Positions 33,836 to 43,746 of a DNA stretch of 64,000 nt are shown one piece after another. The stretch covers positions 682,001-746,000 of the forward strand of contig NZ_CAAHFG010000001.1 of NCBI RefSeq assembly GCF_900890425.1. Direction: 5' to 3'. This DNA is from Pontiella desulfatans (GTDB taxonomy: Bacteria; Verrucomicrobiota; Kiritimatiellia; Kiritimatiellales; Pontiellaceae). A program made the position numbers and the translations under genes. The notes beneath the pieces are model-generated. The model was not told the DNA's origin, did no database searches, and worked only from the letters and a program-made list of their open reading frames with translations. Each line of letters opens with the position of its first letter. The stretch's first letter is position 1.

Positions 33836-35548
33836 ATGAAGATCAATAGTGTCATAGTGCTGTTGGCTGCTTTGTCCATCCAGACCGTTTCTGCAGAAAA
33901 GCAGAATGTCATGATGATTGTCCTTGATGATATGAATGATTGGTTAGGCTTAATGGGAGGCCATCCGCAGGCACAGACTCCGAATATGGATCGGCTGGCC
34001 GGGGAAGGGGTACTGTTCCTTAACGCGCACGCCAACGTCGGCGTCTGTTCACCGTCGCGCGCCAGTTTTATGTCGGGCATCCATCCGCTCACAAGCGGAT
34101 GCTGGGGATTTAATAATCCGCTGAAAAACAACGTGGTCAACAACTCAAAAAACCTGCCGGAATATGCGCGCGAAAACGGATTTAAAACATACCAGACCGG
34201 AAAGATCTTTCACCATGTCCCTAAGGATGCCTGGACGCAGAAGGGGATAAAAAAATATCACGGTCCGATGGCATGGGATGGCAAAAAGGTGGCGTTTCAT
34301 CCGTCGTGTCCGGCAACGATGGCTGAGCTCGGCGCATTGGATTCCACCTATGCCTCTTTGGCGGATGTTCCTTCAACTTCAGGGTATACCGGTTGGTGGG
34401 ATTCCAGCAGCAATGTGCCGTTTCGCTATGTTTCCGAGGATGACCGCGACCGGATGACGGATGAAAAAAGTGTGCAGTGGTTCCGCGAAAAGATGGTCGC
34501 GCTGGAACGCAACAACAATGCCGAACCGTTTATGATGGCGTTCGGGATCATGCGCCCGCACACGCCGCTGGTGGTGCCGCAGAAATATTTCGAACTATTC
34601 CCGCTCGATACGGTCGAGTTTCCCGAAATAAAGGAAGACGATATCGCTGATCTGCCGTGGGGAGAGGATTCCCGCGGAAGACAGACGATTGAAGCACTGC
34701 GCGCCGGGGCGGCCGATCCGGTCGCGGAATTCCGCAAATATGTACAAGCCTACCTGGCCTCCGTCGCCTTTGCCGATGATATCGTCGGGCAGGCGCTCGG
34801 GATTCTCGACAACAGTCGGTTTAAAGAAAATACGACCGTCATACTGTTCAGCGATCACGGCTACAATATCGGTGAAAAGGAATATCTCTGGAAATACAAC
34901 CTCTGGGAGGAGAGCACCCGCGTACCGCTGATTATCCGCGATACACGCTATGCGGTGAATGCCGGAAAAACCGTCGATCATCCCGTGAGCTTGATTGATG
35001 TTTTTCCGACCATTACTGACTTGTGCGGAATGACCGGTGAAACGGTGAAAGGGCCCGGTGGCGCACCGGTTGACGGACATTCTCTTCGGCCGTTTTTAGA
35101 AAATCCGGCTGCCACGGAGTGGGATGGGCCGGACGCCGCGTTGTCCGTGATCGCGAGTTGGAAATCGAAGCGGCCCATCGATCAGCACCTTTCAATACGC
35201 ACCAAGGATCATCGTTACACCCGGTATTATGGTGGTGGCGAAGAGCTGTATGATCATCGCAACGATCCGTTTGAATGGAATAATCTGGCCTCCAGTCCTG
35301 AGCATGCTGAAATTAAGGCAAAGCTTGGTAAACAGATGAATGCAATGGTTCCCGAAACCACGCCGAAAACCGAACCGAAAAAGAAGGCTGCGGTAAAGTC
35401 CGCCAAAGTAAAGACGAGTGATGAGCAGTGGAAAGATAAATATTTCGGGTGGCATCCCGATGCCGATACCGACAAGGATGGCGAGTTGACCTGGGCGGAA
35501 TATCGGAAGCACAAAGATGCGCTCGACGCAAAGAAGGCCGGGAAATAA
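33836..35548 (+). CDS. S1 family sulfatase (CSPSR) with EF-hand tail
   Basis: Start at the ATG at 33836, four bases after the previous stop (TAG ATTG ATG). The 570-residue exported enzyme has a signal peptide (about 1-20), VLDDMNDWLGLMGGHPQ, C71-SPSR, QTGKIFHH, GIMRPHTPL and FSDHGYNIGEKEY. A Lys-rich linker leads to a calcium loop, DTDKDGELTWAE. Adjacent location and similar architecture suggest it arose with the sulfatase at 32110 by duplication, then diverged to act on a different sulfate position. That is inference. Its stop overlaps the next start by one base. Confidence 0.9.
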   Translation: MKINSVIVLLAALSIQTVSAEKQNVMMIVLDDMNDWLGLMGGHPQAQTPNMDRLAGEGVLFLNAHANVGVCSPSRASFMSGIHPLTSGCWGFNNPLKNNVVNNSKNLPEYARENGFKTYQTGKIFHHVPKDAWTQKGIKKYHGPMAWDGKKVAFHPSCPATMAELGALDSTYASLADVPSTSGYTGWWDSSSNVPFRYVSEDDRDRMTDEKSVQWFREKMVALERNNNAEPFMMAFGIMRPHTPLVVPQKYFELFPLDTVEFPEIKEDDIADLPWGEDSRGRQTIEALRAGAADPVAEFRKYVQAYLASVAFADDIVGQALGILDNSRFKENTTVILFSDHGYNIGEKEYLWKYNLWEESTRVPLIIRDTRYAVNAGKTVDHPVSLIDVFPTITDLCGMTGETVKGPGGAPVDGHSLRPFLENPAATEWDGPDAALSVIASWKSKRPIDQHLSIRTKDHRYTRYYGGGEELYDHRNDPFEWNNLASSPEHAEIKAKLGKQMNAMVPETTPKTEPKKKAAVKSAKVKTSDEQWKDKYFGWHPDADTDKDGELTWAEYRKHKDALDAKKAGK

Positions 35549-38394
35549 TGACTGTATCAACGCTCCTGACTGCGGCTGTGACTACGCTGCTGCTTACGGG
35601 CGGGGCGTATGCGCGTGATGTGCAATCGCTGGATGGCACGTGGCGGATTGCCTTCGATGGTTCTAATGAAGGTCGTGCAGCGGCGTGGCATACACGCGAA
35701 ATTTTCCAGACCTTGGAAGAGGTGCGGGACATTCAGGTGCCGAGCTGCTGGGAAGAAATTGAGCAGGACTATGAAGGCGTGGCGTTCTATGGAACCACCT
35801 TCCGGGTTTCCAGTGATTGGAAAAACCAGACCGTGCGGCTGCAGTTCGGAGCAGTGAATTATATTGCCGAAGTCTGGCTGAATGAAACCTGCGTGGGCCG
35901 CCATGAGGGGGGGTATGGTCCCTTTGAGTTTCGGGTCGATGACCTGTTGAATTTCGAGGACGATAATTTTCTGAGTCTCCGTGTGCTGGGCCCCATTCTT
36001 CATGAAGATAAGATAATTGACGGCATCGGCCCGAATGACATGCCGCATTGGCGCGGGGCGATTGCCGGCGGGATCTGGCAGTCGGTCCAGCTGGTTGCAA
36101 CAGGACCGGTTTTTGTGGATGACATTTTTATTATTCCTCAGCTGAAGGATGATACGGCCACGGTACAGCTGCAACTGGAGAATACGAATCTGAATAGCAG
36201 CAGGCAGGATGTTGTTCTTTCGGTTTCCAATGAGGGCCGGGTGGTCTCCGAACAGTGTGAAACCATCCGCCTCAAGCCTGGAAAAAACGGTGTCGAATGG
36301 GCGCTGGCGATACCGGATACAAAAACCTGGTCTCCGAACGAGCCCAACCTTTACACACTTACAGTAAAGCTGGGCAACTCGGATGAAGAAACGGTTCGCT
36401 TCGGCATGCGGGAGCTGACGATCCGCAACAACCGCTTTGAACTCAACGGCGAACCGGTAACCATCAAGGCCGCATTTTTTGAAGGACTTTACCCGAACAG
36501 GCTGGCGCTGCCGGACAGCATTGAAATGGCCCGGCTTGAAATCCGACTGGCAAAGGAGGCCGGGTTTAATATGATCCGGCCATGGCGCAAGCCGCCACCG
36601 CCTGAATGGCTGGATCTGTGCGATGAAATGGGCGTCATGGTGGTCGGTGGATTTCCGATCGAATGCATGAATAACTGGCCGTCGGTTACGCCGCATCTGC
36701 GCGACCGCATAGAGCATGAGGTGCGCTCAGCGATCCAGCGCGACCGCAACCGCGCCTGCATCGTGCAGTGGGAAATCTTTAATGAAATCTACAGGGAAGA
36801 CCTCCATCGCTTTAAACACAGTACATCGTTGCTGGCGCGCAAGCTGGATCCCTCACGATTGATTCTCGACGAGTCGGGTGGCTTTGCCGGGGGATCGAAT
36901 ATCTATCTTCCGTACCAGCTAGAACCCGAAGTTTTCAATGATGTGCACAGCTATCCCGGAGCTCCGCTGAGTCAGGCGGGTTATGACGGGTTCCTGACGC
37001 TGGCCAAAACCGAAGAGGAAATCCAGGCGCTCGACCTGAAGGTTCCCGCGATTTCCTCCCGCAGTGTAATCCAACCGGGGTTACTGACGTATGTGTCCGA
37101 GATCGGCTATGGCAGCCTGCCGGATCTGGAGAACAACAATAAACGTTTTGAACAGAATGGTAATCCGCTGGTGCCGGCGTACCGCTACCATCGGGAATTA
37201 GCACAAACCTATCGTGCTGCGCTGCAGGAAAGCGGACTCGATGCGGTCTATCCGGATCTCCGCGATTTCTGCATGGATCAGCAGCAGATCCATGGCGAAG
37301 CGAACAAACGCATGATCGAAGCCATCCGCCTGAATTCCAGCACCTGCGGTTATGCCGTCCACGCACTGACCGATGGTGACTGGGTAGTGGGGGCCGGCCT
37401 GCTGGATTTGTTTCGTAATCCAAAACCCGCAGTTTATGAAGCCACCAGGGACGCCAACGCGGAACGCTATATTGCGGTGAATGTGCAGCCTCGGAATGTG
37501 TATGCTGAAAAGGGCGCAACGCTTAGACTTACGGGTATCAACGATTTGTCGGCCGTGGGCGGGCGGCTCAGTATCGAAGTGGTGGACGCCGATGGAGCGA
37601 TTGTATTTAAGAAAGAACAGGATGTTGTACTGAAGCCGGGCATTGGCCAGCTTGATGAACTGCAGCTGGACACGGCGGACTGGTCAGGCCGATATACCGT
37701 AAAGGTTCAGCTGGTTGAACCGAACGGCAAAGAGACTGCCCGGAATGAGTTTGAACTGGAAGTATTCAGTGCCGACGTGCTGAAGGTGCCGGAGGAGAAA
37801 CTTGCCGTGGTTGATTCCCATGATGTGCTGCATCCTTTTCTTATGGGCAGAGGAATCCGCTGTTCCGATTTTAATCCTGAAACCCCGGTGACACTGCCGG
37901 TATTGGTTGTCGGATCGGTGTCCGCAAAAAAGAGCGCCAAACTAAAGGCATTTGCGGAAAAAGGCGGTACCGTGGTTTTTCTGGAATGCGGAGAATATCC
38001 CTTGCCGGTGCGTGGAGGGAAACGCGGGGTGAAAGGGCTGTGGGTCGGTGTCGGGCATGTGGTGACAGATCATCCTGTTTTTGAGGGATTACCCTCGGAC
38101 GGGCTGATGGACCAGACCTATGAAAATGTCTGGGCCATGAAAACGCTGACGGGACTCAAAACGCAGCCCATCGTGGGATCGGTGACCCATGATTTTTATC
38201 CCATGAAACGTAATATACCCAATTATCTGGGGCCGGAACCGGCCTGGTGGGGAACGGATCTGGGCATAATTCAGCAGGGCGAGGGGCGTTTGATCCTCTC
38301 TGCTCTCCGTTTGGTGAATAATCTGGATAAGGATCCTGTGGCGGATAAAATCCTGTTTAACCTCATCGGGTTTGCAGCACGTCCGGCCAATTAG
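35548..38394 (+). CDS. GH2 family glycosidase, tandem copy 1
   Basis: I take the ATG at 35548 (TAATG overlap with the previous stop) because it opens a signal peptide (MTVSTLLTAAVTTLLLTGG); the longer frame would overlap the sulfatase. The 948-residue protein shows the GH2 order: jelly roll (VQSLDGTWRIAFD ... VPSCWEEIEQDYEG), Ig-like domain (SPNEPNLYTLTV), and a barrel with acid/base E413 in WEIFNEI and nucleophile candidate E518 in YVSEIGYGS. The last 180 or so residues (LPVLVVGSVSAKK ... VTDHPVFEGLP ... GRLILSALRL) look like a glutamine-amidotransferase-like fold, as in some large beta-galactosidases. Substrate specificity cannot be read from this. Confidence 0.86.
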   Translation: MTVSTLLTAAVTTLLLTGGAYARDVQSLDGTWRIAFDGSNEGRAAAWHTREIFQTLEEVRDIQVPSCWEEIEQDYEGVAFYGTTFRVSSDWKNQTVRLQFGAVNYIAEVWLNETCVGRHEGGYGPFEFRVDDLLNFEDDNFLSLRVLGPILHEDKIIDGIGPNDMPHWRGAIAGGIWQSVQLVATGPVFVDDIFIIPQLKDDTATVQLQLENTNLNSSRQDVVLSVSNEGRVVSEQCETIRLKPGKNGVEWALAIPDTKTWSPNEPNLYTLTVKLGNSDEETVRFGMRELTIRNNRFELNGEPVTIKAAFFEGLYPNRLALPDSIEMARLEIRLAKEAGFNMIRPWRKPPPPEWLDLCDEMGVMVVGGFPIECMNNWPSVTPHLRDRIEHEVRSAIQRDRNRACIVQWEIFNEIYREDLHRFKHSTSLLARKLDPSRLILDESGGFAGGSNIYLPYQLEPEVFNDVHSYPGAPLSQAGYDGFLTLAKTEEEIQALDLKVPAISSRSVIQPGLLTYVSEIGYGSLPDLENNNKRFEQNGNPLVPAYRYHRELAQTYRAALQESGLDAVYPDLRDFCMDQQQIHGEANKRMIEAIRLNSSTCGYAVHALTDGDWVVGAGLLDLFRNPKPAVYEATRDANAERYIAVNVQPRNVYAEKGATLRLTGINDLSAVGGRLSIEVVDADGAIVFKKEQDVVLKPGIGQLDELQLDTADWSGRYTVKVQLVEPNGKETARNEFELEVFSADVLKVPEEKLAVVDSHDVLHPFLMGRGIRCSDFNPETPVTLPVLVVGSVSAKKSAKLKAFAEKGGTVVFLECGEYPLPVRGGKRGVKGLWVGVGHVVTDHPVFEGLPSDGLMDQTYENVWAMKTLTGLKTQPIVGSVTHDFYPMKRNIPNYLGPEPAWWGTDLGIIQQGEGRLILSALRLVNNLDKDPVADKILFNLIGFAARPAN

Positions 38395-38415
38395 TTTTTA
38401 AGAAAGGAACGAGAT

Positions 38416-41301
38416 ATGAAAGTGATAATTACAATGGTGGTTCTACTGGCTTTCTCGATGGCGGGGCATGCCGGCTTGCGTGATGTTCAGTCTCTGGACG
38501 GGGAGTGGAATATTGTTTTTGATGAAGCCAATGAAGGACGTCAAGCTGCGTGGCATGTGCAGGAGACCTTCAACGAGCTGGAATCCCGCCCGATTCAGGT
38601 GCCGAGCTGCTGGGAAGAAATTGAGCAGGATTATGAAGGGGTCGCCACCTATGGTAAAACCTTCAAGGTTTCCAGGGACTGGAAAGGAAAGACCGTTCGC
38701 CTGCAGTTCGATGCCGTGAACTATATCGCTGAAGTCTGGCTGAATGATCATTGTGTCGGTCGCCATGAAGGCGGCTATGGTCCGTTCGAGTTTCAGGTGG
38801 ATGACCTGCTGAAATTCGGGCAAGAGAACTTTCTCTCGCTGCGTGTGGTGGGACCCATTGTGACGCGGGAAGATCTGGTGATCGACGGTCTGGGGAAGAA
38901 CGATGCCCCGCATTGGCGAGGTGCCATTGTCGGCGGCATCTGGCAGTCAGTGCGCCTGGTGGCTTCCGGCTCGGTAACGGTCGACGATCTCTTTGTGATT
39001 CCTCAACTTAAGGATGATACGGCCCGGGTGCAGCTGCAACTGGAGAACACGGATACGAAACGCGGGGATGCCCGGGTTTCGGTAAGCGTTTCCGATGAAA
39101 ACGGCGTGGTTGCCGAAAAAAGCAAGAAGCTCAAACTGCTGCCTGGAAAAAATAAAGCGGACTGGACGCTGCAGATTCCGGATGCAAAATACTGGTCGCC
39201 CGATGCGCCGAACCTTTACACCGTTTCGGTAACGGTAGAGGGCTCTGATGCGGAGACGGTCCGGTTTGGTATGCGTGAGCTGACGGTCAAGGACAAGGAG
39301 TTTGTACTGAACGGCAAGCCGATCTATATCAAGGCCGCTTTCTTTGAAGGGCTCTATCCGACCAGGCTGGCGTTGCCGGACAATCGCGAAATGGCGATTC
39401 GGGAAATCCAGCTGGCGAAGGATGCCGGCTTTAACATGATCCGTCCGTGGCGCAAGCCGCCCCCGCCGGAATGGCTCGATCTATGCGATGAAATGGGGGT
39501 GCTGGTCATCGGCGGACTGCCGATCGAATGCATGCGCCAGTGGCCGACGGTGACGCCGGAAATGCCGCGCCGCATTGAAAACGAAGTGCGCACCGCGATC
39601 CTGCGCGACCGCAACCGCGCCTGCATTGTGCAGTGGGAAATCTTTAATGAAATCTGGCGCAAGGAACTCAAGCGCATGAAGCATCCGATGTCGATGCTGG
39701 CGCGCGAGCTGGATCCTTCGCGTATGATCCTGGACGAGTCGGGCGGATTCGCGGACGGTGCAAACATTTATCTTCCCTACGAAGTGGAGCCGGTAAAGTT
39801 TAACGACATTCACATGTATCTGGGTGCTCCGCTCAACGACAAAACCTATGCCCAGATTCTGGCACTGGGTATGACGGACGCTGAAATGCAGGCGCTGGGC
39901 TATGAACCGGATGAGTTGAAAAATAAGCATGCCCACGCGGGTCTGATGTCGCTGGTTTCGGAAATTGGTTACGGCAGCATTCCGGATGTGGTGGACAATA
40001 ACCGTCGGTTCCGCGAGAAGGGGAATCCACTGGTTCCGCCGTACCGCTATCATCAGATGCTGGAAGAAACCACCGCTGCCGTTTTGAAAGAGAGCGGACT
40101 CGATGCGATTTATCCTGATGTGCAGCAGTTCTGCATTGAGCAGCAGAAGATCCATTCCGATGTTAATAAACGGATGGTGGAAGCGATTCGTTCCAATCCA
40201 ATGGTGCGGGGCTACTGTGTACACGCGCTGACCGGTGGGGACTGGGTGCTGGGCGCCGGTCTGCTGGATCTTTGGCGCAATCCGAAGGCGTCCTACTATG
40301 GAACCAAAGAGGCCAATGCGCCCCGTTATCTTGCGGTTCGTGTGATGCCTCGTAATATCTATGCAGGGCAGCCTGCCAAGGTGACCGTGACCGGAATCAA
40401 CGATCTGGATGCCGTGGACGGTAAGTTGGAAGTCAGGTTGCTGGATGCCGATGGCAAGGTGGTTAAAAAATGGAAACACAAGGTGGAGCTGGCCGGCGGC
40501 ATATCCGGCCTGCTGGAAGAAGCGCTGGATGCTTCGAAGCTTTCGGGGGCTTATAAAGCGGAAGTCAAACTGACCGGAAAGAGCGGCGTGATGGCGCAGA
40601 ACACCTTCGGGTTTAATGTGTTCGGAGCGGCGGATCTTCAAGTTCCCTCCGCAAAAATTGCGGTGCTGGATTCGACGGATGCACTGACCCCCTTCCTGAA
40701 AGGTCGGGGCATTGCATTTGTTGAATTTGATGAAACAACGCCGAAGTCGATGCCGGTTTATGTCGTGGACAATGTGGCGAATACCAAGCCGTTGAAGGCA
40801 ACCTTCCGGGCGTTGGAAAATTTTGTAAAGCAGGGCGGTACGGCCGTGTATCTGCAGGCGATGCTCCGTCCGGGAAATATCTACTGGAGCGGAAAGCTGC
40901 CGTCAGACGAAGTGCTGCCGATCAAAAAGGGCAAGAAGCATGCGCTCGGTTTATGGGTCGGCGTTTCGCATATCGTAACGGACCATCCCGTTTTTGCCGG
41001 CCTTCCCGTGAATACGATGATGGGGCAGGAATATGAAAATGTCTGGTCGCCTTATGTACTCAGTGATATGGGCAATGACCTGATTGTCGGTTCCGTCAGT
41101 TATGGATTCTATGCCGGCGATAAAACCCATATGCAGAGTTATATCGGTCCGGAGCCGGCCTTCTACGGCATGGACATGGGGATCGTAAAGCATGGTGACG
41201 GGCGCTATGTGCTCAGCACCCTGCGCCTGATTGAAAACCTCGGCTCCGATCCGGTGGCCGACAAGATTCTCTTCAACCTGATTAACTGGACGGCCAGATA
41301 A
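38416..41301 (+). CDS. GH2 family glycosidase, tandem copy 2
   Basis: The 961-residue exported paralogue of the preceding gene, 21 bp downstream after AAGGAACGAG. The two share long identical stretches (for example VPSCWEEIEQDYEG, NYIAEVWLN, KPPPPEWLDLCDEMGV) and the same domain order, including the amidotransferase-like C-terminal domain (VTDHPVFAGLP). The acid/base is E412 (WEIFNEIW) and the nucleophile candidate E516 (LVSEIGYGS). Both copies keep intact catalytic residues, so they are probably specialised for two linkages or sulfation states. Signal peptide about 1-20. Confidence 0.88.
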   Translation: MKVIITMVVLLAFSMAGHAGLRDVQSLDGEWNIVFDEANEGRQAAWHVQETFNELESRPIQVPSCWEEIEQDYEGVATYGKTFKVSRDWKGKTVRLQFDAVNYIAEVWLNDHCVGRHEGGYGPFEFQVDDLLKFGQENFLSLRVVGPIVTREDLVIDGLGKNDAPHWRGAIVGGIWQSVRLVASGSVTVDDLFVIPQLKDDTARVQLQLENTDTKRGDARVSVSVSDENGVVAEKSKKLKLLPGKNKADWTLQIPDAKYWSPDAPNLYTVSVTVEGSDAETVRFGMRELTVKDKEFVLNGKPIYIKAAFFEGLYPTRLALPDNREMAIREIQLAKDAGFNMIRPWRKPPPPEWLDLCDEMGVLVIGGLPIECMRQWPTVTPEMPRRIENEVRTAILRDRNRACIVQWEIFNEIWRKELKRMKHPMSMLARELDPSRMILDESGGFADGANIYLPYEVEPVKFNDIHMYLGAPLNDKTYAQILALGMTDAEMQALGYEPDELKNKHAHAGLMSLVSEIGYGSIPDVVDNNRRFREKGNPLVPPYRYHQMLEETTAAVLKESGLDAIYPDVQQFCIEQQKIHSDVNKRMVEAIRSNPMVRGYCVHALTGGDWVLGAGLLDLWRNPKASYYGTKEANAPRYLAVRVMPRNIYAGQPAKVTVTGINDLDAVDGKLEVRLLDADGKVVKKWKHKVELAGGISGLLEEALDASKLSGAYKAEVKLTGKSGVMAQNTFGFNVFGAADLQVPSAKIAVLDSTDALTPFLKGRGIAFVEFDETTPKSMPVYVVDNVANTKPLKATFRALENFVKQGGTAVYLQAMLRPGNIYWSGKLPSDEVLPIKKGKKHALGLWVGVSHIVTDHPVFAGLPVNTMMGQEYENVWSPYVLSDMGNDLIVGSVSYGFYAGDKTHMQSYIGPEPAFYGMDMGIVKHGDGRYVLSTLRLIENLGSDPVADKILFNLINWTAR

Positions 41302-43575
41302 ATGAAGTTGCAAGCCTGTTTACTGTTTCTCTGCTGCGCATTATCCGCTGTTGCAACAACAGATTGGAAGGCGCAGTGGATCTGGATGCCGGAGGCGGAA
41401 ACCTCCGACATGATGCTGGCGCGAAAGACCTTCGACCTTTCAGAGGTTCCGGGCAATGCGTCACTGTCCATTACGGCTGGGTCGAGGTATGAACTGTTTG
41501 TGAATGGAAACTCCGTTGCGCAGGGGCCGGCCCGATGCGCTCCGCACGATCAGTCGTACGACGTGCATGCGCTATCCCATGTTCTTCAGGTCGGAAAAAA
41601 TGTGATTGCGGTGCGGGTGCATCATCAGCGCGATACCGTTTCATACTATAATGCAACCCGGGGAGGGCTGTTGGCACAGCTGGACGGACTGGAGGTGCAG
41701 ACGGATTCGAGCTGGCGGGTTTCCGCGGATAATAGCTGGAACCGTTCATCGCCGGTCATGGCCCGGTTTCATTATGAAGTTTGTGACGATGTCGACCTGC
41801 GGAATATTCCCAATGACTGGAACACCGCCGAGTTTGATGACAGCGGGTGGGAAACTGCACGCGTGCTGCAACGTGAGACCGGTTGGCCGAGCCCGCAGGC
41901 GAACGAGCAACCCGGCCATCTGATACCGCCTTGGACCTCCTTGGAGGAACGGGAACTTCCGTATTTGAAAACCCGCATCGTCGATGGCGGTACGCCGCTG
42001 GCCGAGCCGGTGCCGGTTCCCTCGGCCAAAGGACGTCCGGTAAAAGTCTATGATCTGGGTGAAGTCTGTTATGGCAATCCGATGCTGGAGCTCCGGGCCA
42101 AAGCGGGAACGGAGGTTGAAGTGATATGCGCACCGTATCTTCTCGATGGCAAAATCAAGTCGCCGATTGCGGCCTCCAGATACATTGACCGGATCATCTG
42201 TTCCGGAGAGCGGGATCAGTGGACAGCGTTTTATGCGAAACCGGTTCGCTGGCTGGCGGTGGTGGGCGACGTTGAGGTTCATTATGCCGGCGTTCGCTGC
42301 GCAGATTATCCTTTCGAAGAGCAAGGAACTTTCCAATGTCCGGAAAAACCGGAACTCGAGGCAATATGGAAGGCGTCGGCAAAAACGGTGAAGGTCTGCA
42401 CGTCGGATGCCTATACCGATAACTACCGGGAGCGGCGTCAGTATGCACAGACCGCCTGGTATGCGTGTTTGGGGAACTATGCTGTCTTTGGTGACACCGC
42501 GCTGCAACGCCGGTATCTGGTTCAGATTGCTCAGGAGCAACTGCCGAATGGGATTATGCCGGCCTATGCCCCGTACCATGGCGGCGACTTTATGGTGATT
42601 CTGGATTCCAACTGTTTCTGGATTCGGGGACTGCATCAGTATCTGCTTTATTCGGGAGATGATCAGACGGTGCGTGATCTATTGCCGGCCGCCCGCCGAT
42701 TGATGGGGCTGCTCAGCAGTTATTCCCATGAATCCGAATTGATCGAGAGCCCTCCATACCCTTATTGGCTGGACCATGCGGTACAGGACCGGCGCGGTGC
42801 GAATTTCTGCCTTAATGCGCATTATCTGGGTGCGGTTGAGGATTTTGCACAGGTGCTGAATTGGCTGGCTGAACCGGATGCCGGGCTCTATACCGATCGC
42901 GCGGTGCAGATGCGTGAGGGGTTGAAAGAATTCTGGGACGCCGAGCGGCAGGCGTTCGCCGATGCGTCGATAAATGGTGAACGCTCTACGTTGTTCAGCG
43001 AACATGCCGATGCAATGGCGCTGGCTATGAAAATTGCAACACCGGAACAGTCCGTTGCTGTTGCTTCCCGCATCCTGCAGGCCGGGAAGAGTGATTTTGT
43101 AAAACATACCGACGGGACCACCATGGTGACTCCCGCCATGTCCTATTTCCTGCACACCGGGCTGTGCGAAGCCGGGAAAACGGTAGAATCTATGGCCTTA
43201 CTGCAGGAGCGGTTCAAGCATATGCTGGAGCCCGGAACAAACGGCACCTTGTGGGAAGAGTGGTGGCTGGATGCCACCGGGCGCTCGGGCACGCTAAGGC
43301 CGTTTCCTGCCGGCCGAAGCGATGCTCAGACGGAAAGTGCATTTCCACCGGCTTTGTTTGTCCGCTACCTGTTGGGCATAGAGCCGGTCGCCCCGGGCAT
43401 GCGGAAGGTGCTGATTCATCCGGTACCCGCCGGGCTCAATTGCAAGGGGGCGATTCCGACTCCGTCCGGATTGCTGGAAGTGGAATGGAACGGTTCGGAG
43501 GTGACGGTATCGGCTCCGCATGGAATTGATGTTCAGCTCGCGCCGGAATGTCCCGAAGGAACGATTTTGAATTAA
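41302..43575 (+). CDS. GH78-like alpha-L-rhamnosidase family protein
   Basis: A 757-residue exported protein, immediately after the previous stop. After a signal peptide (about 1-18) come two beta domains (QWIWMPEAE; SRYELFVNGNSVAQGP) and an (alpha/alpha)6 barrel. The barrel has the GH78-type acid segment DNYRERRQY (E377 candidate) and the base region LWEEWW (E652/E653), then the C-terminal beta domain (PVAPGMRKVLIHPVP). GH78 enzymes invert alpha-L-rhamnosides. Many divergent members have other or unknown substrates, so rhamnose is a family-level expectation. With the RhaT-like symporter it argues for some deoxyhexose in the substrate. Likely the last gene of the operon before the REP-like element. 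Confidence 0.83.
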   Translation: MKLQACLLFLCCALSAVATTDWKAQWIWMPEAETSDMMLARKTFDLSEVPGNASLSITAGSRYELFVNGNSVAQGPARCAPHDQSYDVHALSHVLQVGKNVIAVRVHHQRDTVSYYNATRGGLLAQLDGLEVQTDSSWRVSADNSWNRSSPVMARFHYEVCDDVDLRNIPNDWNTAEFDDSGWETARVLQRETGWPSPQANEQPGHLIPPWTSLEERELPYLKTRIVDGGTPLAEPVPVPSAKGRPVKVYDLGEVCYGNPMLELRAKAGTEVEVICAPYLLDGKIKSPIAASRYIDRIICSGERDQWTAFYAKPVRWLAVVGDVEVHYAGVRCADYPFEEQGTFQCPEKPELEAIWKASAKTVKVCTSDAYTDNYRERRQYAQTAWYACLGNYAVFGDTALQRRYLVQIAQEQLPNGIMPAYAPYHGGDFMVILDSNCFWIRGLHQYLLYSGDDQTVRDLLPAARRLMGLLSSYSHESELIESPPYPYWLDHAVQDRRGANFCLNAHYLGAVEDFAQVLNWLAEPDAGLYTDRAVQMREGLKEFWDAERQAFADASINGERSTLFSEHADAMALAMKIATPEQSVAVASRILQAGKSDFVKHTDGTTMVTPAMSYFLHTGLCEAGKTVESMALLQERFKHMLEPGTNGTLWEEWWLDATGRSGTLRPFPAGRSDAQTESAFPPALFVRYLLGIEPVAPGMRKVLIHPVPAGLNCKGAIPTPSGLLEVEWNGSEVTVSAPHGIDVQLAPECPEGTILN

Positions 43576-43583
43576 CTCAAGGT

Positions 43584-43633
43584 GGAGGGACGATGTTCTC
43601 ATCGTCCGCAGACAGCGGGGACGCTGTCCCTCC
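43584..43633. repeat. REP-like compound palindrome
   Basis: A 50-bp structure between two operon segments. Outer arms GGAGGGAC ... GTCCCTCC enclose two smaller hairpins, GACGATG-TTCT-CATCGTC and CAGCG-GGGA-CGCTG. It sits just after the GH78 stop in a 171-bp gap and looks like a dispersed extragenic palindrome. It may also end or stabilise the upstream transcript. Confidence 0.6.
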
Positions 43634-43746
43634 AGCAGGCAGTGTTTAATCGCCGGAGCAGCAGGATGAAGAAGCAGGATGAAATTATATAGGTCCCAGA
43701 ACATCGGAAGAATGGATTTTCGATGATCTAATTTTATGGAGGCAGG

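Noticed and set aside
32110-35548. Reading the EF-hand tails as dockerins of a cellulosome-like complex
   Set aside because: Dockerins need paired, near-identical loops with a defined helix pattern. These tails have one or two ordinary EF-hand loops and no cohesin is visible.
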